This document shows, piece after piece, positions 1 through 12,239 of a DNA stretch of 64,000 nt. Within the stretch, counting starts at the first letter, position 1; the number at the start of each line of letters is the position of its first letter. The notes under the pieces are model-generated. The model was not told the origin of the DNA and ran no database searches. It saw nothing but the letters and a program-made list of their open reading frames with translations. Source of the stretch: Isoperla grammatica (lineage: Eukaryota; Arthropoda; Insecta; Plecoptera; Perlodidae); NCBI GenBank assembly GCA_945910005.1, contig OX246748.1, positions 15,851,368-15,915,367 of the forward strand. The letters are read 5' to 3'. Position numbers and translations under genes: made by a program.

Positions 1-156
1 TCTTAAACCTTCTTTATGACATCGTCCGATTCTGAAAAGTGTTTACATGCGTTTAAATACATCTCATATATATTGTCATATATGAAAACATTCCTTCGGC
101 AAATTGGACTCCGGCGGCTGGGGCTTTCGCCCCAAACCCCTACCTACTTAGGATAT

Positions 157-169
157 CCCCCCCCCCCCC
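157..169 (+). repeat. poly(C) tract, first of about a dozen
   Basis: Thirteen consecutive C. Similar C or G homopolymers of 10-19 nt lie at 1612-1625, 3463-3477, 7221-7237, 23418-23436 (G), 25081-25090, 30441-30466 (G, one T interruption), 37360-37378, 41391-41401, 41561-41570, 56857-56870 and 61512-61523. They stand out in AT-rich DNA. Their exact lengths are prone to sequencing error. Confidence 0.85.
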
Positions 170-390
170 ACTGTGAATTCTTGGATACGCTACTGGGCCG
201 GAGTGATGGACCGAAGTAGGCTAAATAGACTTTACGCAACTATTCCGCTACCAACTACTATTGATATTATTACTAACACGTCAACAGTTGCAATAATACT
301 AACAAATTAACTGTATCTAAGTCTGGTATATATTTTCGTCATGGCTGCAGACGACATGAGTCAAAATACCAACTTAACACAAAATTGTGC

Positions 391-580
391 AAGTTAGTTT
401 GTTGGTTTATTCCAGCTTCCAATGCAAGAAGTCTGGTTTTGACTTTAATCCATCGATATTTTAGTGGAAATCGGGTAAGTACACGGTGACTTTGGAGTCG
501 TCATAGAAATTTAAAAAAAAATATATATTTTTATAAAAATTTAAATTACATAATGTCCTTCACTGAAAATAAGTTCTCAT
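391..580 (+). mobile_element. tRNA-derived SINE, family A, diverged copy
   Basis: This copy aligns by eye with better ones at 17589-17818, 11405-11596 and 34684-34850. It keeps the block that reads TTATTCC followed by TTCCAATGCA in the tRNA-like head, the middle block GTGACTTTGGAG, and the 3' block CACTGAAAATAAGTTCT. Box B is decayed. SINEs of this kind are non-coding, are transcribed by RNA polymerase III, and are copied by a LINE reverse transcriptase. The family assignment is my inference from shared blocks; no library name is claimed. Confidence 0.55.
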
Positions 581-589
581 CATTAAGAC

Positions 590-1177
590 AGACGATTGGG
601 TAGACGAGAATTGCACGTAAGTTGGTAGTTATGGCAGAGGAACCATCCAAATGAAGGCTACTTCACTTCACTCAGCAGTGACATAGGTTTACTATTACTA
701 CACATAACCAACATAATGTTTATTTTTTTGCGTTTAACGACGTACTCTACAACTAGGTCATAAGACGTCGGAGGTGATGGTGGAAAGGGACAAGTAGACG
801 GACTAATATTCAAATGAGTTAACGGGAGGATAGAGAAAAGTGAGGACCTTATCTTCTTGTCTCTTACGATGGGCAGAAGTATACCTGGAAAAAATTCCAC
901 CCCGGGCCCAGACGGCCCAATTTTCGTAAACTTTACAACTCTCATATTGCGTGGTTTGTATAAGCATATTCGTTTCTTATTTACAACTTGATGATAAAAA
1001 CACAACTCCACCTCTTATATAGCCTGTATACCAGTGGATTTGAAATATAATTTATAATGATATCATTAAAAGTTATGGTTTTATGAAGCAATAAGAAGTG
1101 AGAATGTGTTCTAAAAAATAGTCGAGAAATTTCTATGCGTGTGTTGTGACATAAAAGAGCTAGAAAGAAGGAAAGAA
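590..1177. other. no recognisable gene
   Basis: Unique-looking AT-rich DNA. The short minus-strand ORFs here have no recognisable domain and no convincing codon bias. I see no feature. Confidence 0.5.

Positions 1178-1232
<55 letters not shown>
1178..1232. repeat. (ATT)n microsatellite, about 18 units
   Basis: Uninterrupted ATT trinucleotide repeat. The polyasparagine ORF read from its minus strand is an artefact of the repeat. Confidence 0.95.
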
Positions 1233-2358
1233 TATTTTCCACATCAGAGTACATTGCATTACATAATGTATAAACACAATCATACTCATGGCTATATAGC
1301 TCCATTCGAGGAAACCAAAGTGTGTTATGAATTTTTAGGTTTGTTGTGCGCATATTTAATTTAATTGTGCGTTTGCAAACACGCGTCCTCGAATGAAAGT
1401 GTTTGTATGTGATGTACATGTGAATATCATAGCGTTTACATTGGAGGAGGAAAACTGCTGAGTGAGTGCTGTGTCTACAATGCGCTTATTTTCACCGTGT
1501 AAATAAACAACGAATGAAAATGCGAATGTTGGGCTGGAGATCAATCTGGAGTGGTACATATATACGTGTTCAAGTTGATGTTGTCAAATCAAACATGAAA
1601 AGGGAATCCGTCCCCCCCCCCCCCCTTTCCATGAAAACGCGGCTTAATATTTCAATCCAATCGTGTTTTGTCATTCGAATCACATCAAGACCTGTCAAAA
1701 AGTATTTCGCGCAACTTTCGAAACGACGAGAAATAACTTGGTGCAAGTTTCGCGGCGGTCTTAGTCAATAAACAACTTTTGAGAATCGAGAATGGCAAAC
1801 TTTTATTGGATTTTGAAATTGAAATGACAATTTTATGAAGCACGATCTGCTGGAAATCGTGCTTAGAATCGTAGAGATGTCATGATTCCAGTGAGGTTAG
1901 GTTGATCGTGAAGCGTTAGGGGCTGCGAGGCGCTTAAGTCGGCGAGGCTCTAAGGCCCGCGGCGTAGACCAAACGATGATTAGACAGTACTTTACCAGAG
2001 TCAAATGTGAACAATTGCATCTCTAGAAAAAAAATATAAAAATAATTTTTCGTAGAAAACCTGTCCAAAGACAATTCATGCCAACTAGGTATCGTGGTTT
2101 TGGAATACTCGTAGTTAGTGAGGAATGTGTTGAGCTGGCATTCCACGGCCAATCATTGTTTTTTTTAATGTCGTTCGTATGATAGATATGCAAACACTGA
2201 TCTTGTTTATTTATTTATTAATTATTCCCATTCATTACAAAAGTGAATAGAGGTTGGCAGAAAAGAGCACAGCTTCAAACACACAGAGTGACTCCGAACC
2301 CATACTAAAATTACTTAAAATCGAAATATATTAATGAACAAATAAATTATAAAAATAT

Positions 2359-2803
2359 TAGGGCTGCCCAACGATAAAAAAAATCATATCGATATCGCGG
2401 GAAGAAATATCGATATCGCGTCGCGATATCGAAGTTTTCAAGTGACGTATCGATATCGGCGATATCACCACATCAAAACTTTTCTCGTATGATTTTAGGA
2501 TTTACAGGCCAGCTAGAGGTCATTCTTTAACAATATTACGTAAAGTAATATTTTAGCTTTGAAATGTCTTACTATGTGTGTCAATTTGTTTGTTGTACTA
2601 TTCAATTTGTAAAATATCCACACAAAACAGCGATGGTGTGGTTGGCGTGACGTGACACGTAATCGGTTTTTTGTATCAATTATAGCTTATTAGGCACAAG
2701 TTCGATATCGCGATATGTACGATATATTAATTCTATATCGATATCGAATTATTTATCTATTATCGATATTGTATCGAATTATCGATATCGTTGGGCAGCC
2801 CTA
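2359..2803. mobile_element. hAT-type MITE with 8-bp target duplication
   Basis: The ends are exact inverted repeats, TAGGGCTGCCCAACGATA at the left and its complement at the right. An identical 8-bp direct repeat, AAAAATAT, flanks the element at 2351-2358 and 2804-2811. Eight-base duplications and ends fitting YARNG (here TAGGG) are hallmarks of the hAT superfamily. At 445 bp with no transposase ORF it is non-autonomous. The subterminal regions on both sides are packed with ATCGATATCG-like units, which may act as transposase binding sites; that role is inferred. Confidence 0.9.
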
Positions 2804-2811
2804 AAAAATAT

Positions 2812-4068
2812 ATAAACGAACTTGGAAATGATAATGATAACAATACAACCACCCAAAAATAATTAAATATACAAAATACAAAACAAAAAAACATGAAAAC
2901 ATAATATGAATGAAAATATAATTATAAGACAGAACTGTTAAATATGAAGAAAAAAAGAATAAAAAAATGAAAATTTACAAAACAATGTTTAAAAAATGCT
3001 ATGAAGTTATGAATATAAACATATGAATCACGCAATAACACATAAATATGAATACCCATTCGCGAACAGTGTTAGATTTTGGTAAGATCATTTGGCTAAG
3101 GAAACACTTAGAGGAATCCAAACATTATTTCAGAAGTGAAACCAAACTTAATCTAGCGAATTGTAATGTAATCATTTAAATATTTCTTCTTGTTTGATCG
3201 TAAATTTCTCCGATAGACAGAGCTCGCACAGTGTCTGAGTGTGGCAAGCTAGACTGCTCACGCAAAGTCGGGTATTGTACTACTCCGTGAGTAGTCTGGA
3301 GTAGTTGCCAGAGAGTTGGACGGAAGTTGGCTAGCTGAATGTTGTTAGAAGGATAGGCCGAGTGGTGGTTACAACAGAGTTGAAAGTTCCAAGTTCGAAG
3401 TTAGTGAAAGGCCGTCATTATCTAACGTCGGCATTATAGATTTGAAGAGGGACACTAGCCTACCCCCCCCCCCCCCCTCCACTCCCTTAGCCCGAAGAAA
3501 AACCAATAAGCCCGTGTCACTGGATATATGAACCATCCCAAGAGCCAATAACTATGTTTACTGTTTACATTTATGATTTTATTTTGTAACAAATTCACTT
3601 TCATGTAAACTTTTAATACTTTTAAAGCACAAAATAATATCCTGAACCGTTACAAAGTATGTTACACGAACTCCTGAGGAACTATTATTCATTTTTTGGT
3701 ACCTGTCTGGAACCTACAGGATGTGTTGAGACCCCAACATTTGTAATCTATTTATAAATTGGTAATATGATTTGTCGTTATATGTTAACGAATCTTACCT
3801 AAACAGAAAGAAAATAAAAGGAAATTGAACAAAACTAAAAGAATCTAAACGAATACAAACTAAACTGACCTAAAATGCAGTAAAACATATAGCACCAATA
3901 GCCTACTGAATAATTTAACGTAGACCCTTCATTATTATTCTTTATCGTCCGTCCGAAGTATGTTAAGCTTTTAATCCCTTCCGGACCTAACTAATCTACC
4001 ATCACAAGCTTAACGTGGTATATCAAAGAATAACGACTATTTTAGGTTCCTGCATTTTCACGCTTTAA
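2812..4068. other. no recognisable gene; one poly(C) tract
   Basis: A-rich DNA up to about 3180, then a more GC-rich stretch (3200-3480) with a small dyad around 3280-3305 and a 15-nt C run at 3463-3477. No ORF of note and no repeat relationship to the rest of the window was seen. Confidence 0.5.
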
Positions 4069-4698
4069 CAATTTCCCGTTTTCATAATAAATCTTGAAGC
4101 GGATGTAATTTACAATGTTTTAAGTTTAACTGAAGTTGACCAGAAGATAGATTATCATTCAGAAAATACAACTTCAATGAAGTGCTGTGTATTTACATCT
4201 ACAGCTAAAGAAGATGTGAATACACCTTACACGCTAATGCCAACAACACTTACGGCATGTAAGTTTTTTCTATATAACAGTTACTAAAGATACATCAGTA
4301 TAATTGTTACATTGCTGAAGTTCATTTTCCTAATAACTTTCAAAGTTTGGTTGGATATTGCTGTTAAAGTCACTGTCTGATGTAATCAAGCTGCCTACAA
4401 AGAAGATGCCTGTATGCATACATGCACTGCACTCTATAAGTCGTTCAAGGAACCTAATGCAACGGTAGAGGTAGAAGTTTCCAAGTTTGACATGACTGGC
4501 TTTGTGTCTGCTTTACTTCCCCCGGGGGAAGAACTAATGCAACCAAAGATCACTGTCTTGTTCAACTTGTTCAACATTAACTACCGCACGGCTTCATCAA
4601 AGAAGTTATTACTGGGAGCGTACAAGGCTACAGTCTTACGGGTACCGTTTGTAGTATTCTGCTTTCCATGTCGCAATTTTCATGAGATATTGAATTAA
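4069..4698 (+). CDS. candidate host exons, unknown protein (weak)
   Basis: Two open stretches lie in the same frame: 4069-4287 and 4381-4698 (first ATG of the second at 4414). A consensus 5' splice site, GTAAGT, occurs at 4259 inside the first. Removing 4259-4390 (132 bp, ending in AG) would join them in frame and skip the intervening stops, giving roughly 165 codons. The second part includes the segment VEVEVSKFDMTGFVSALLPP and has mixed, protein-like composition. I recognise no domain, signal peptide or catalytic motif. The acceptor has a poor pyrimidine tract and there is no confirmed start. It could equally be a chance ORF or a decayed transposon. Confidence in real coding is low. Confidence 0.2.
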
Positions 4699-4699
4699 A

Positions 4700-5740
4700 G
4701 TGAATTCAATTATAAGTATTTAAAATTCGAGTGATTTTGAGAGGAATTTTGAGATGAAACCGCGTGCAACATCTGTAAATGTGACTTAACGAAGCATCAT
4801 AAAATAGTATTAAAACATTCCATGAGCGCTCGTCTGAGTCAATGAACGAGACAAAGATGTCAAGATCACTCGAACTCCGTGGAACCTTTTCTCTTTTACC
4901 TTTCATGTTCCTTTATTTTTTTGTTAATTTCTGGATATATTTTTATTATTTAATATTATAATGTATTCATACTTAATTTGCTTATATTCTAATTCTGGAT
5001 TCATTTTTATTTGTTCTTGCTTTTTCTTATTTAGTACGGTAGTGTGTTTTGTTTTTTTTATCTTCTATTTTATGATTTTTATTATAAATAATTTTTTCAT
5101 AGATTTATTTTTTGTCCTTTTTGTAAATCACTCGTATGGTTACCAGTTGATTGCAAAAATATTGATGCTTTCTAAAATGAGTGTTTAATGATTTTTATTG
5201 GGTTATATATTTTAATCCTTATCAAAACAAGTCTGTACGTTTCGTATGTACATGAGATCAGCATTTTTTACATTTTATTAAATTATTCGAAAGTAGCCTT
5301 GAGGTTTTTGTTGTATGTACGAAGACCTACAATGAATTCATTAAAAAATGATACACTGTTGAGTTTTCTTCCAGGAATGTTGTTACACATGCAATATTCA
5401 ATATTCACTTATCAGCTGAGGATCAATTTATTATTTCAGACAACAAACTGTCAACTAACAACGCGTTTAACCACGATGCATTTTCTTCTGTGAGCCAAGT
5501 GGATCAGTCCACATTCCACTTTTATTTGCCATGTTTAGAGATGAGCTTCGTAAAGCGTTGAATGCTTATTGCATGCAGACGATGTGAAGTTATGTCTTAT
5601 CATATTCCACAATGCAGACTGACTGATTTATGTCATGTCACTGGTGAACATCCTGATTAGCGTGTTTTAAGCATAACGTATACGAGTCTGTTTCCCAAAT
5701 TGATAACTAGTTATTATTTTTATTATTAATATTGTTATTA
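4700..5740. other. T-rich DNA without recognisable features
   Basis: Strongly T-rich from about 4910 to 5300. The ORFs here are hydrophobic only because TTT and ATT codons dominate. I see nothing supported. Confidence 0.5.
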
Positions 5741-5825
5741 TTATTTATTATTTTTCTTCCTTTTCTTGTTTCATTTGCACAATCGGGCTCCTCTTGAGCC
5801 AAGATGATGCGAGAGTGCACCCTAG

Positions 5826-6146
<321 letters not shown>

Positions 6147-6865
6147 GATATTTTTTTATTGTAGTCATTGTTTTTCATTACTTTGAATTTCTTATTTTGT
6201 TGGAAATGTTGTGTTTGAACGTTTCTCACATAGCCCTGAACGAACATTTTCACCTTAAAATATCGCCCTCCCCCCATGTTGGCAAAATTGTCTCTTTCTG
6301 TGCCCGCCAGGACTTTATAGAAAAATCCCCGACCTGACAGAATGAATATTCATCAGAGAAAATTAATGATGCAACCCAGGTTATGAAACCGAGTTCCCAC
6401 CTCAACTCAAATTTCCTTCTCTCCTCTCTCGAATAAAAATATCTCGTCAAGGAATAATTTCCGTTTGATACAGTGCTAAATATTTTCTCAGTCTACTGCC
6501 GGAATGTCTTCTTCTCGTTGTGTAAAAGGGCACTTGTCCAAAAGCGAAGGTGATAGTCTCGTGCACGAATCTTAGTGAATGAAAAACGTGCTGGAGTCAG
6601 TATTATCTCGGTACTGTAATGCCGACTTTCAAATGCTCGACCGGTGCTTGCGCGCGTTGTGAGCACCGCGTTGTGAGCCGCGCGTTGTAAGCACCGCGTA
6701 GGGTTGATCTTCGAGATGCACAGACACGTTTGCTGTTAAATACTTAGCTGCATATTTGTGATCTTCTGATTATGTTTTTTTTTAAGTTTTTTGGTTTCTT
6801 AACCATGTGCAAACTGGTTCACCCCACTTTTTCGTTTCTATTTTACTTGATGTTTGAGTGTTTGT

Positions 6866-7110
<245 letters not shown>

Positions 7111-7318
7111 CTATTATTATTTTCAACATGCTATGACCATACATAACAACATGATCGAATAGATATATTTCCTTGTTACAAGTCATGGTATCGCTCCTCG
7201 TTTTGTGTATATCCTCCTCACCCCCCCCCCCCCCCCCACACCCCACCCCCGCCACCCTCTCCGTTTCACCACAAGATCTCTCTTTCCCTTTCCGACATAC
7301 AAAAATGTATTTACCAGA

Positions 7319-7458
7319 ACGGCTCGTATTACGAACAGCTTATAAGAACCAACAACAACTTGTTTTCACCATGGCAACCACCAATCAGAAGCCTTAAAAC
7401 CCACCTAATAGCTTATAAGCTCCTATTAACTTCCTTATTAGCTGTTCATAATACCGTA
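7319..7458. mobile_element. short TIR MITE, CCATGGCAACC-centred family
   Basis: The left arm CTCGTATTACGAACAGCTTA and the complement of the right arm (GGTATTATGAACAGCTAATA) match imperfectly. The centre holds CCATGGCAACCACCAATCAG. Similar centres and arms occur at 9759-9888, 13921-14078, 19266-19455, 21918-22085 and 24511-24683. No coding capacity. Confidence 0.6.
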
Positions 7459-7499
7459 GCTACAACCACGTTTATTTCTATGCTAGTAAGGATTCACAC

Positions 7500-7556
7500 A
7501 CATATATATATATATTATATATATATATATATATAGATATATATATACATATATAT
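7500..7556. repeat. (TA)n microsatellite
   Basis: Interrupted TA dinucleotide repeat. Comparable AT or TG-AT runs lie at 56989-57031, 58930-58965 and 59280-59350. Confidence 0.9.
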
Positions 7557-7861
7557 GTTGTGACGTAGATTTTTATATATACATAAAATGATGAAACGTG
7601 CCCATATATTTATATTTTTCTTTCAAAGAAAGAAAGAATCTAAGTCAAATTACTTAATTAGTATGTAATATAATACTTACCAATAATACACGGATAGCAC
7701 GACGTCTTATAAGAATGTATGCTGTATAATATGTGATTTGGATGTTCCCTATTTATGTTGACGATCAAGACATTATTAAGGCTGCTTGAATTGCGGGGAT
7801 GGAATGACCAAGACCTGTCAATAAGATTAAGTCAATAAGATAATTTTAGCGTCCGTCTTAA

Positions 7862-7985
7862 AACCGAGTAAAACTTTCAAACACACAAATTGCCGGTTTT
7901 GGGAATTGAACCCACGACCTCTGGATTATAATTGCGCGTGTCCTATGCTGGAACTGTGATAAAAGTGGGTGTCCGACATCCTGTG
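7862..7985 (-). mobile_element. tRNA-like SINE head (minus strand)
   Basis: Read on the minus strand there is a clear RNA polymerase III box B (GGGTTCAATTCC) preceded by a tRNA-like 5' half. Decayed sequence follows, including GTGTGTTTGAAAGTTTTACT. No intact cloverleaf can be drawn, so this is a SINE or tRNA relic. A similar box B on the minus strand (GGATCGATTCCCG) lies at about 8232-8244. Confidence 0.45.
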
Positions 7986-8444
7986 TCTAAACTTGTAACC
8001 CTGTTTTCATCTAAAACAAAGCAGTGATGTAAGAATCTTCACAACACAAGGACACCTAGAAATAGATTAAACTTTCTTATGAATATTTTAGAAGGTTTCC
8101 TCGTTGTACGCGCGCAATCCCCTGACTATTCTGTTGAAAGTGAACATGTAGTAAAATGTGTTCTCTTTCTGGTCTGAGGTCTTTGGTTTCGTCGTCCCGG
8201 GCGGGCGGCGCATATAACAATGAAGCCACACGGGAATCGATCCTAGGCAGGGTAGAGGGACATCCTTGATGTTAGTTATGAATAAAACCATGAATAGAAC
8301 TCACTTGTGATATATACTCGCTTGCTTTTACTTCGTTTTTTAGCGGGGATTTTGCATAACCCTTTTTTCCTCTCTTCTCCTCGGCTTCCAGACAAATATG
8401 ACGGAAATCTGTCCTCTAAACTCTTACTTCTAAAATAGGCGATA

Positions 8445-8607
8445 TTCAGAATTGATCTAGATGGCCGTGATTTTATTTTTATCGAATAGTCCTTGAGAGT
8501 TTTCAAATGTTATGTTAAGGTGCATATTTAATTGTTGTGCATTGTTGTCATTGAAGATCTAGAGGACCGTGTTTAATTCTATCTAAGGGTCCTAGATCAA
8601 TTCTGAA
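8445..8607. mobile_element. foldback MITE, GAATTGATCTAG family
   Basis: The ends TTCAGAATTGATCTAG and CTAGATCAATTCTGAA are inverted repeats. The right half (TCTAGAGGACCGTG, CTAAGGGTCCTAGATC) matches the right half of the longer foldback element at 35637-35834. A further partial relative lies around 12470-12500. Confidence 0.65.
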
Positions 8608-9107
8608 AATGATCTATCTCACAAATCGGAATGTACTGAAAATAAACGCCAATCTTGTTTAAAACCTTCTCTTCTCAAAGTAACCGAATGCTCATCGGAG
8701 TGTAATTAGTTTCAGGTTATGGTTTGTTAGTTTGGCAGCCCTTGGGCCAACGAAAAGCGCTGCAATATAGACACAAACGTAAGCTTAGGTAGCTTACATG
8801 AACTTCTTCACATTTAAAGTTTACGGGTGCGAACTTTCTTAAGCTGTTATTTGTTGGTCATAATAACTTGAAAAGCTGTCGTATTATGCGCGAGCAACGC
8901 GGGATATATTCGCTTTTGTTTGTTAAAAGGCGCGTGATTTGGAAAGTTGTCCAGTAAACGAAGGGAAACAAGAACAAAAGGCTGAAAATGGTGAAGTGAG
9001 AAAAGGTTTCGAATTTATGAGAAGAGTTTCGTAGAAGTAGAGATAATAATTTTATTGACTAATAAACGGAAAATAATTGTTTAGAGACAGTTTTATGCCT
9101 CGGGAGA

Positions 9108-9624
9108 AACCGACAGTAACATGTTGGTGAGATAAAACAAACATGGATATGTTTAACCGACAGTAACATGTTGGTAAGATTTGACAAACATGGATATGTT
9201 GAACCGACAGTAACATGTTGGTGAGATTGAACAACCATGGATACGTTGAACCGACAGTAACATGTTGGTGAGATTGAACAACCATGGATACGTTGAACCG
9301 ACAGTAACATGTTGGTGAGATTGAACAACCATGGATACGTTGAACCGACAGTAACATGTGGGTGAGATTGAACAACCATGGATATGTTGAACCGACAGTA
9401 ACATGTTGGTGAGATATAACAAACATGGATATGTTGAACCGACAGTTACATGTTGGTGAGATTGAACAAACATGGATATGTTGAACCGGCAGTAACATGT
9501 TGGTGAGATTGAACAACCATGGATATGTTCAGCCGACAGTAACATGTTGGTGAGATTGAACAAACATGGATATGTTAAACCGACAGTAACATGTTGGTGA
9601 GATTTAACAACCATGGATATGTGT
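9108..9624. repeat. 47-bp minisatellite, 11 copies
   Basis: Units begin AACCGACAGTAACATGTTGG and repeat every 47 bp with only a few substitutions each, such as GGATATG/GGATACG and ACAACC/ACAAAC. The minus strand of the unit has no stop in any frame, which produces three overlapping ORFs of 106-208 codons. Because 47 is not a multiple of three, the encoded peptide repeats only every three units. I regard it as non-coding. Confidence 0.95.
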
Positions 9625-9758
9625 TCCAAAAATGATAATTTTATTAAAAGTGTAACTGTAACATAGATCACATAGTACGTGTGTGTATTAGTACAATCAT
9701 ATTTATTACTTAGAACACTAGCTTTTAGTGGGTGACTGCGAGAACAATATGAAATAAG

Positions 9759-9888
9759 GGCCGGTTTTATGACTTTCAACTAAATAATTTGCGTCTCAGC
9801 TAATATGATTTCGAAGCTTCTGATTGGTGGTTGAAATGGTAAAAACAAGTTAACGGAAACTTAGTTGGAAGTTATAATACCACAGGCA
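9759..9888. mobile_element. GGGCCGGTT MITE
   Basis: The left end GGCCGGTTTTATGACTTTCA pairs imperfectly with the right end (complement TGTGGTATTATAACTTCCAA). The centre resembles CTGATTGGTGGTTG, the reverse of the centre in the related elements. Too small to encode anything. Confidence 0.55.
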
Positions 9889-10521
9889 CGAGTATTTTAA
9901 ATTTAGCTCAAAGGAATCTCTTATAACCTATCATGTTTTGTATGTGTACCACATTATTTTGATATATTTGTGATCACATTTGGTAACTTAATGTTTGCCT
10001 GAAAGTTACTGTGGATCTATTTCAAAATGGAAAATCTACCTAAAGCAAACATACTTAACTCTAACAAATCACCCGATCAAACAAATCTTATTACATTCAC
10101 GACAAATAATAATTCTATTTTGTCGTTACTATGATGACCATAATGTCGTTACCATGTACCAAGCCTCGACGTCTTTCCTATACTTCATAGAATGCTTGAG
10201 ATAATAACCAGTACGTCTTTCTATTTAAATTGCATTGTAAATACTTAACTAGCATGTTTTATTCCATATAGCTGTCATTTTCATATTTAACATTAACACA
10301 TTTCCCAGTATACGTTATGAAACGCTAGTTATACTAATGTTAGCCTTGTTAAAACCAACATTATTTTTATTCCGTGCAATTTATTCTATTCTAAGCTTTC
10401 TAAAAAGCCCTTCCGGCTAAAAAACAAACACACACAATTGTAATTCAAAGTTGACATTTTAACTCGCTTTGTTTGTTTTGTGTAATGAAGAGAAACTGCC
10501 GTGTTTTCCCGCCGCAGGAAA

Positions 10522-10641
10522 ATGGCCGCCACACCGAGGAAGGGAATGTCTGTCACCCTAGTGTTGTCGGGCGGGAATCCATGCGAAATTGCGTCGCCAG
10601 CGCTTGAGTGGGCACTTATTAAACTAATACAAGTGGTGTAA
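10522..10641 (+). CDS. 39-codon ORF in a GC-rich island, uncertain
   Basis: The ATG sits in a good Kozak context inside GGAAAATGGCCGCCAC, which also resembles a YY1 site; such sites often overlap start codons in animal promoters. The frame runs 39 codons to TAA. Surrounding DNA (about 10490-10620) is clearly richer in GC and CpG than its neighbours. The peptide starts MAATPRKGMSVTLVLSGG and matches nothing I know. It could be a first exon, a promoter-proximal uORF, or chance. No clear splice donor follows. Confidence 0.2.
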   Translation: MAATPRKGMSVTLVLSGGNPCEIASPALEWALIKLIQVV

Positions 10642-11086
10642 CACGCAGCGATATCATGGTACATAACAGTTTTTTTTCAGGTGGAGACAAACAATGGAAC
10701 CCCCTGGTATTTTGTTGCTTGTCAAGGCAATGTTACGAGTCTTTAACGTACAGACTGACAGAAGCGAATTTAATATGTGTTGCACTGACAATGTTTCCGA
10801 GCCTAGATTGTTATAACAACGAGACGTAAGTGGACGACAAAGGGGATTACTCAGTTTTGGAATTCGAATATGAAATACCTGTCTCGAAATTATTATTTTC
10901 AAGTTCAATTAAATTAAATTAGGTATTATAGTTTGACCAGAATGCGTAAGGTATGTTGAATTTGGATTGAGCTGTATGCAATAATATGCATGCTGTGACA
11001 TAGGTCGATGAGAAAACTAAGCTTATTAATAAATAGTTAGGGTCCTCTACATACGAATTTAAGATTTGAGGTTTAAGATTTAATTT

Positions 11087-11220
11087 TCCCAACTGTTTTA
11101 CTAAGGATCGCTAACATTGGCCGGATTTATATAACGTCGTCTCTCATTGGCTGGGCTAAAATTTTAGGTATAACAGCTAATGTTGCTATCGATCCTAGGA
11201 AAGTGTGTAAACTTTTGGCT
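11087..11220. mobile_element. short palindromic repeat, possible MITE
   Basis: Arms CTAAGGATCGCTAACATTGG (left) and the complement of CTAATGTTGCTATCGATCCT (right) match imperfectly. No clear target duplication. Confidence 0.4.
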
Positions 11221-11404
11221 CTTGATTTGATTTTGTTAGGCGTGTGCAAACTGACCTTTGGTATTTGGTTTATAAAAAAAAATGTGTAATCAAACTAAAT
11301 AAGTTGCTGTGGTTGTGGTTCTGACTGGTATTCCTATTTTATTATAAATTACGCTTTAGTACAGTCGATTGTTCAATATGTGACAGAAGTATAATGAAAG
11401 CTGT

Positions 11405-11596
11405 GGCTTGATGCTGATGTTAGTTCAGTCCTACAGAAGGTCCAGTATTCAGTCCCGGTTCCAGCTAGGATTTGTGAAATTCTCAGCTGAGTCTATATCT
11501 ATATGATATTAACACGTAAACTATGATTTAGCAAACAGCAAACATAGCATAGCAAACAAACGTTATAATGCCCCCCACTGAAAACCAGTTCTTAAA
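11405..11596 (+). mobile_element. tRNA-derived SINE, family A
   Basis: The head contains a box-B-like CAGTCCCGGTTCC, and the 3' end carries the family block CCCCCACTGAAAACCAGTTC. It ends within a few bases of the first unit of the 52-bp minisatellite at 11601, suggesting that the array grew at the SINE tail. Confidence 0.6.
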
Positions 11597-11600
11597 ACAC

Positions 11601-12236
11601 CGCACGGTGTAAAACATGTTGCAAATGACTGTACTCCTAGCTACCAAGACAACGCACGGTGAAAAACATGTTGCACATTACTGTACTCCTAGTTACCGAA
11701 ACAACGCACGGTGTAAAACATGTTGCACATGACTGTACTCCTAGTTATCGAGAGTACGCACGGTGTAAAACATGTTGCACATGACTGTACTCCTAGTTAC
11801 CGAAACAACGCACGGTGTAAAACATGTTGCACATAGCTGTACTCCTAGTTATCGAGAGTACGCACGGTGTAAAACATGTTGCACATGACTGTACTCCTAG
11901 TTATCGAGAGTACGCACGGTGTAAAACATGTTGCACATGACTGTACTCCTAGTTACCGAAACAACGCACGGTGTAAAACATGTTGCACATAGCTGTACTC
12001 CTAGTTATCGAGAGTACGCACGGTGTAAAACATGTTGCACATGACTGTACTCCTAGTTATCGAGACAATGCACTGTGCAAAACATGTTGCACATGGCTGT
12101 ACTCCTAGTTACCGAGAGAACGCACGAGTGGTAAACATTTTGCACATGAATGTACTCCTACTCCTCCTAGTTACCAAGACAACACACGGTGTAAAACATT
12201 TTGCACATGACTGTACTGCTAGTTACCGAAACAACG
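11601..12236. repeat. 52-bp minisatellite, about 12 copies, higher-order
   Basis: Units start CGCACGGTGTAAAACATGTT. Two endings alternate: TTACCGAAACAA and TTATCGAGAGTA. A three-unit block of 156 bp is repeated almost exactly (11757-11912, then 11913-12068), defined by the order CATGACTG/CCGAAACAA, CATAGCTG/TCGAGAGTA, CATGACTG/TCGAG. The last units are more diverged and one has a 10-bp insertion repeating CTCCTCCTAG. Confidence 0.95.
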
Positions 12237-12239
12237 GTT

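Noticed and set aside
9052..9779. Three overlapping minus-strand ORFs of 106-208 codons encoding a repetitive peptide
   Set aside because: The 47-bp unit has no stop on that strand in any frame; 47 is not a multiple of three, and unit changes do not respect a reading frame.
11601..12236. CRISPR-like regularly spaced repeats (also 34079-34597, 45221-45950, 61710-62628)
   Set aside because: Whole units repeat head to tail without unique spacers, no cas genes are present, and the DNA is eukaryotic.
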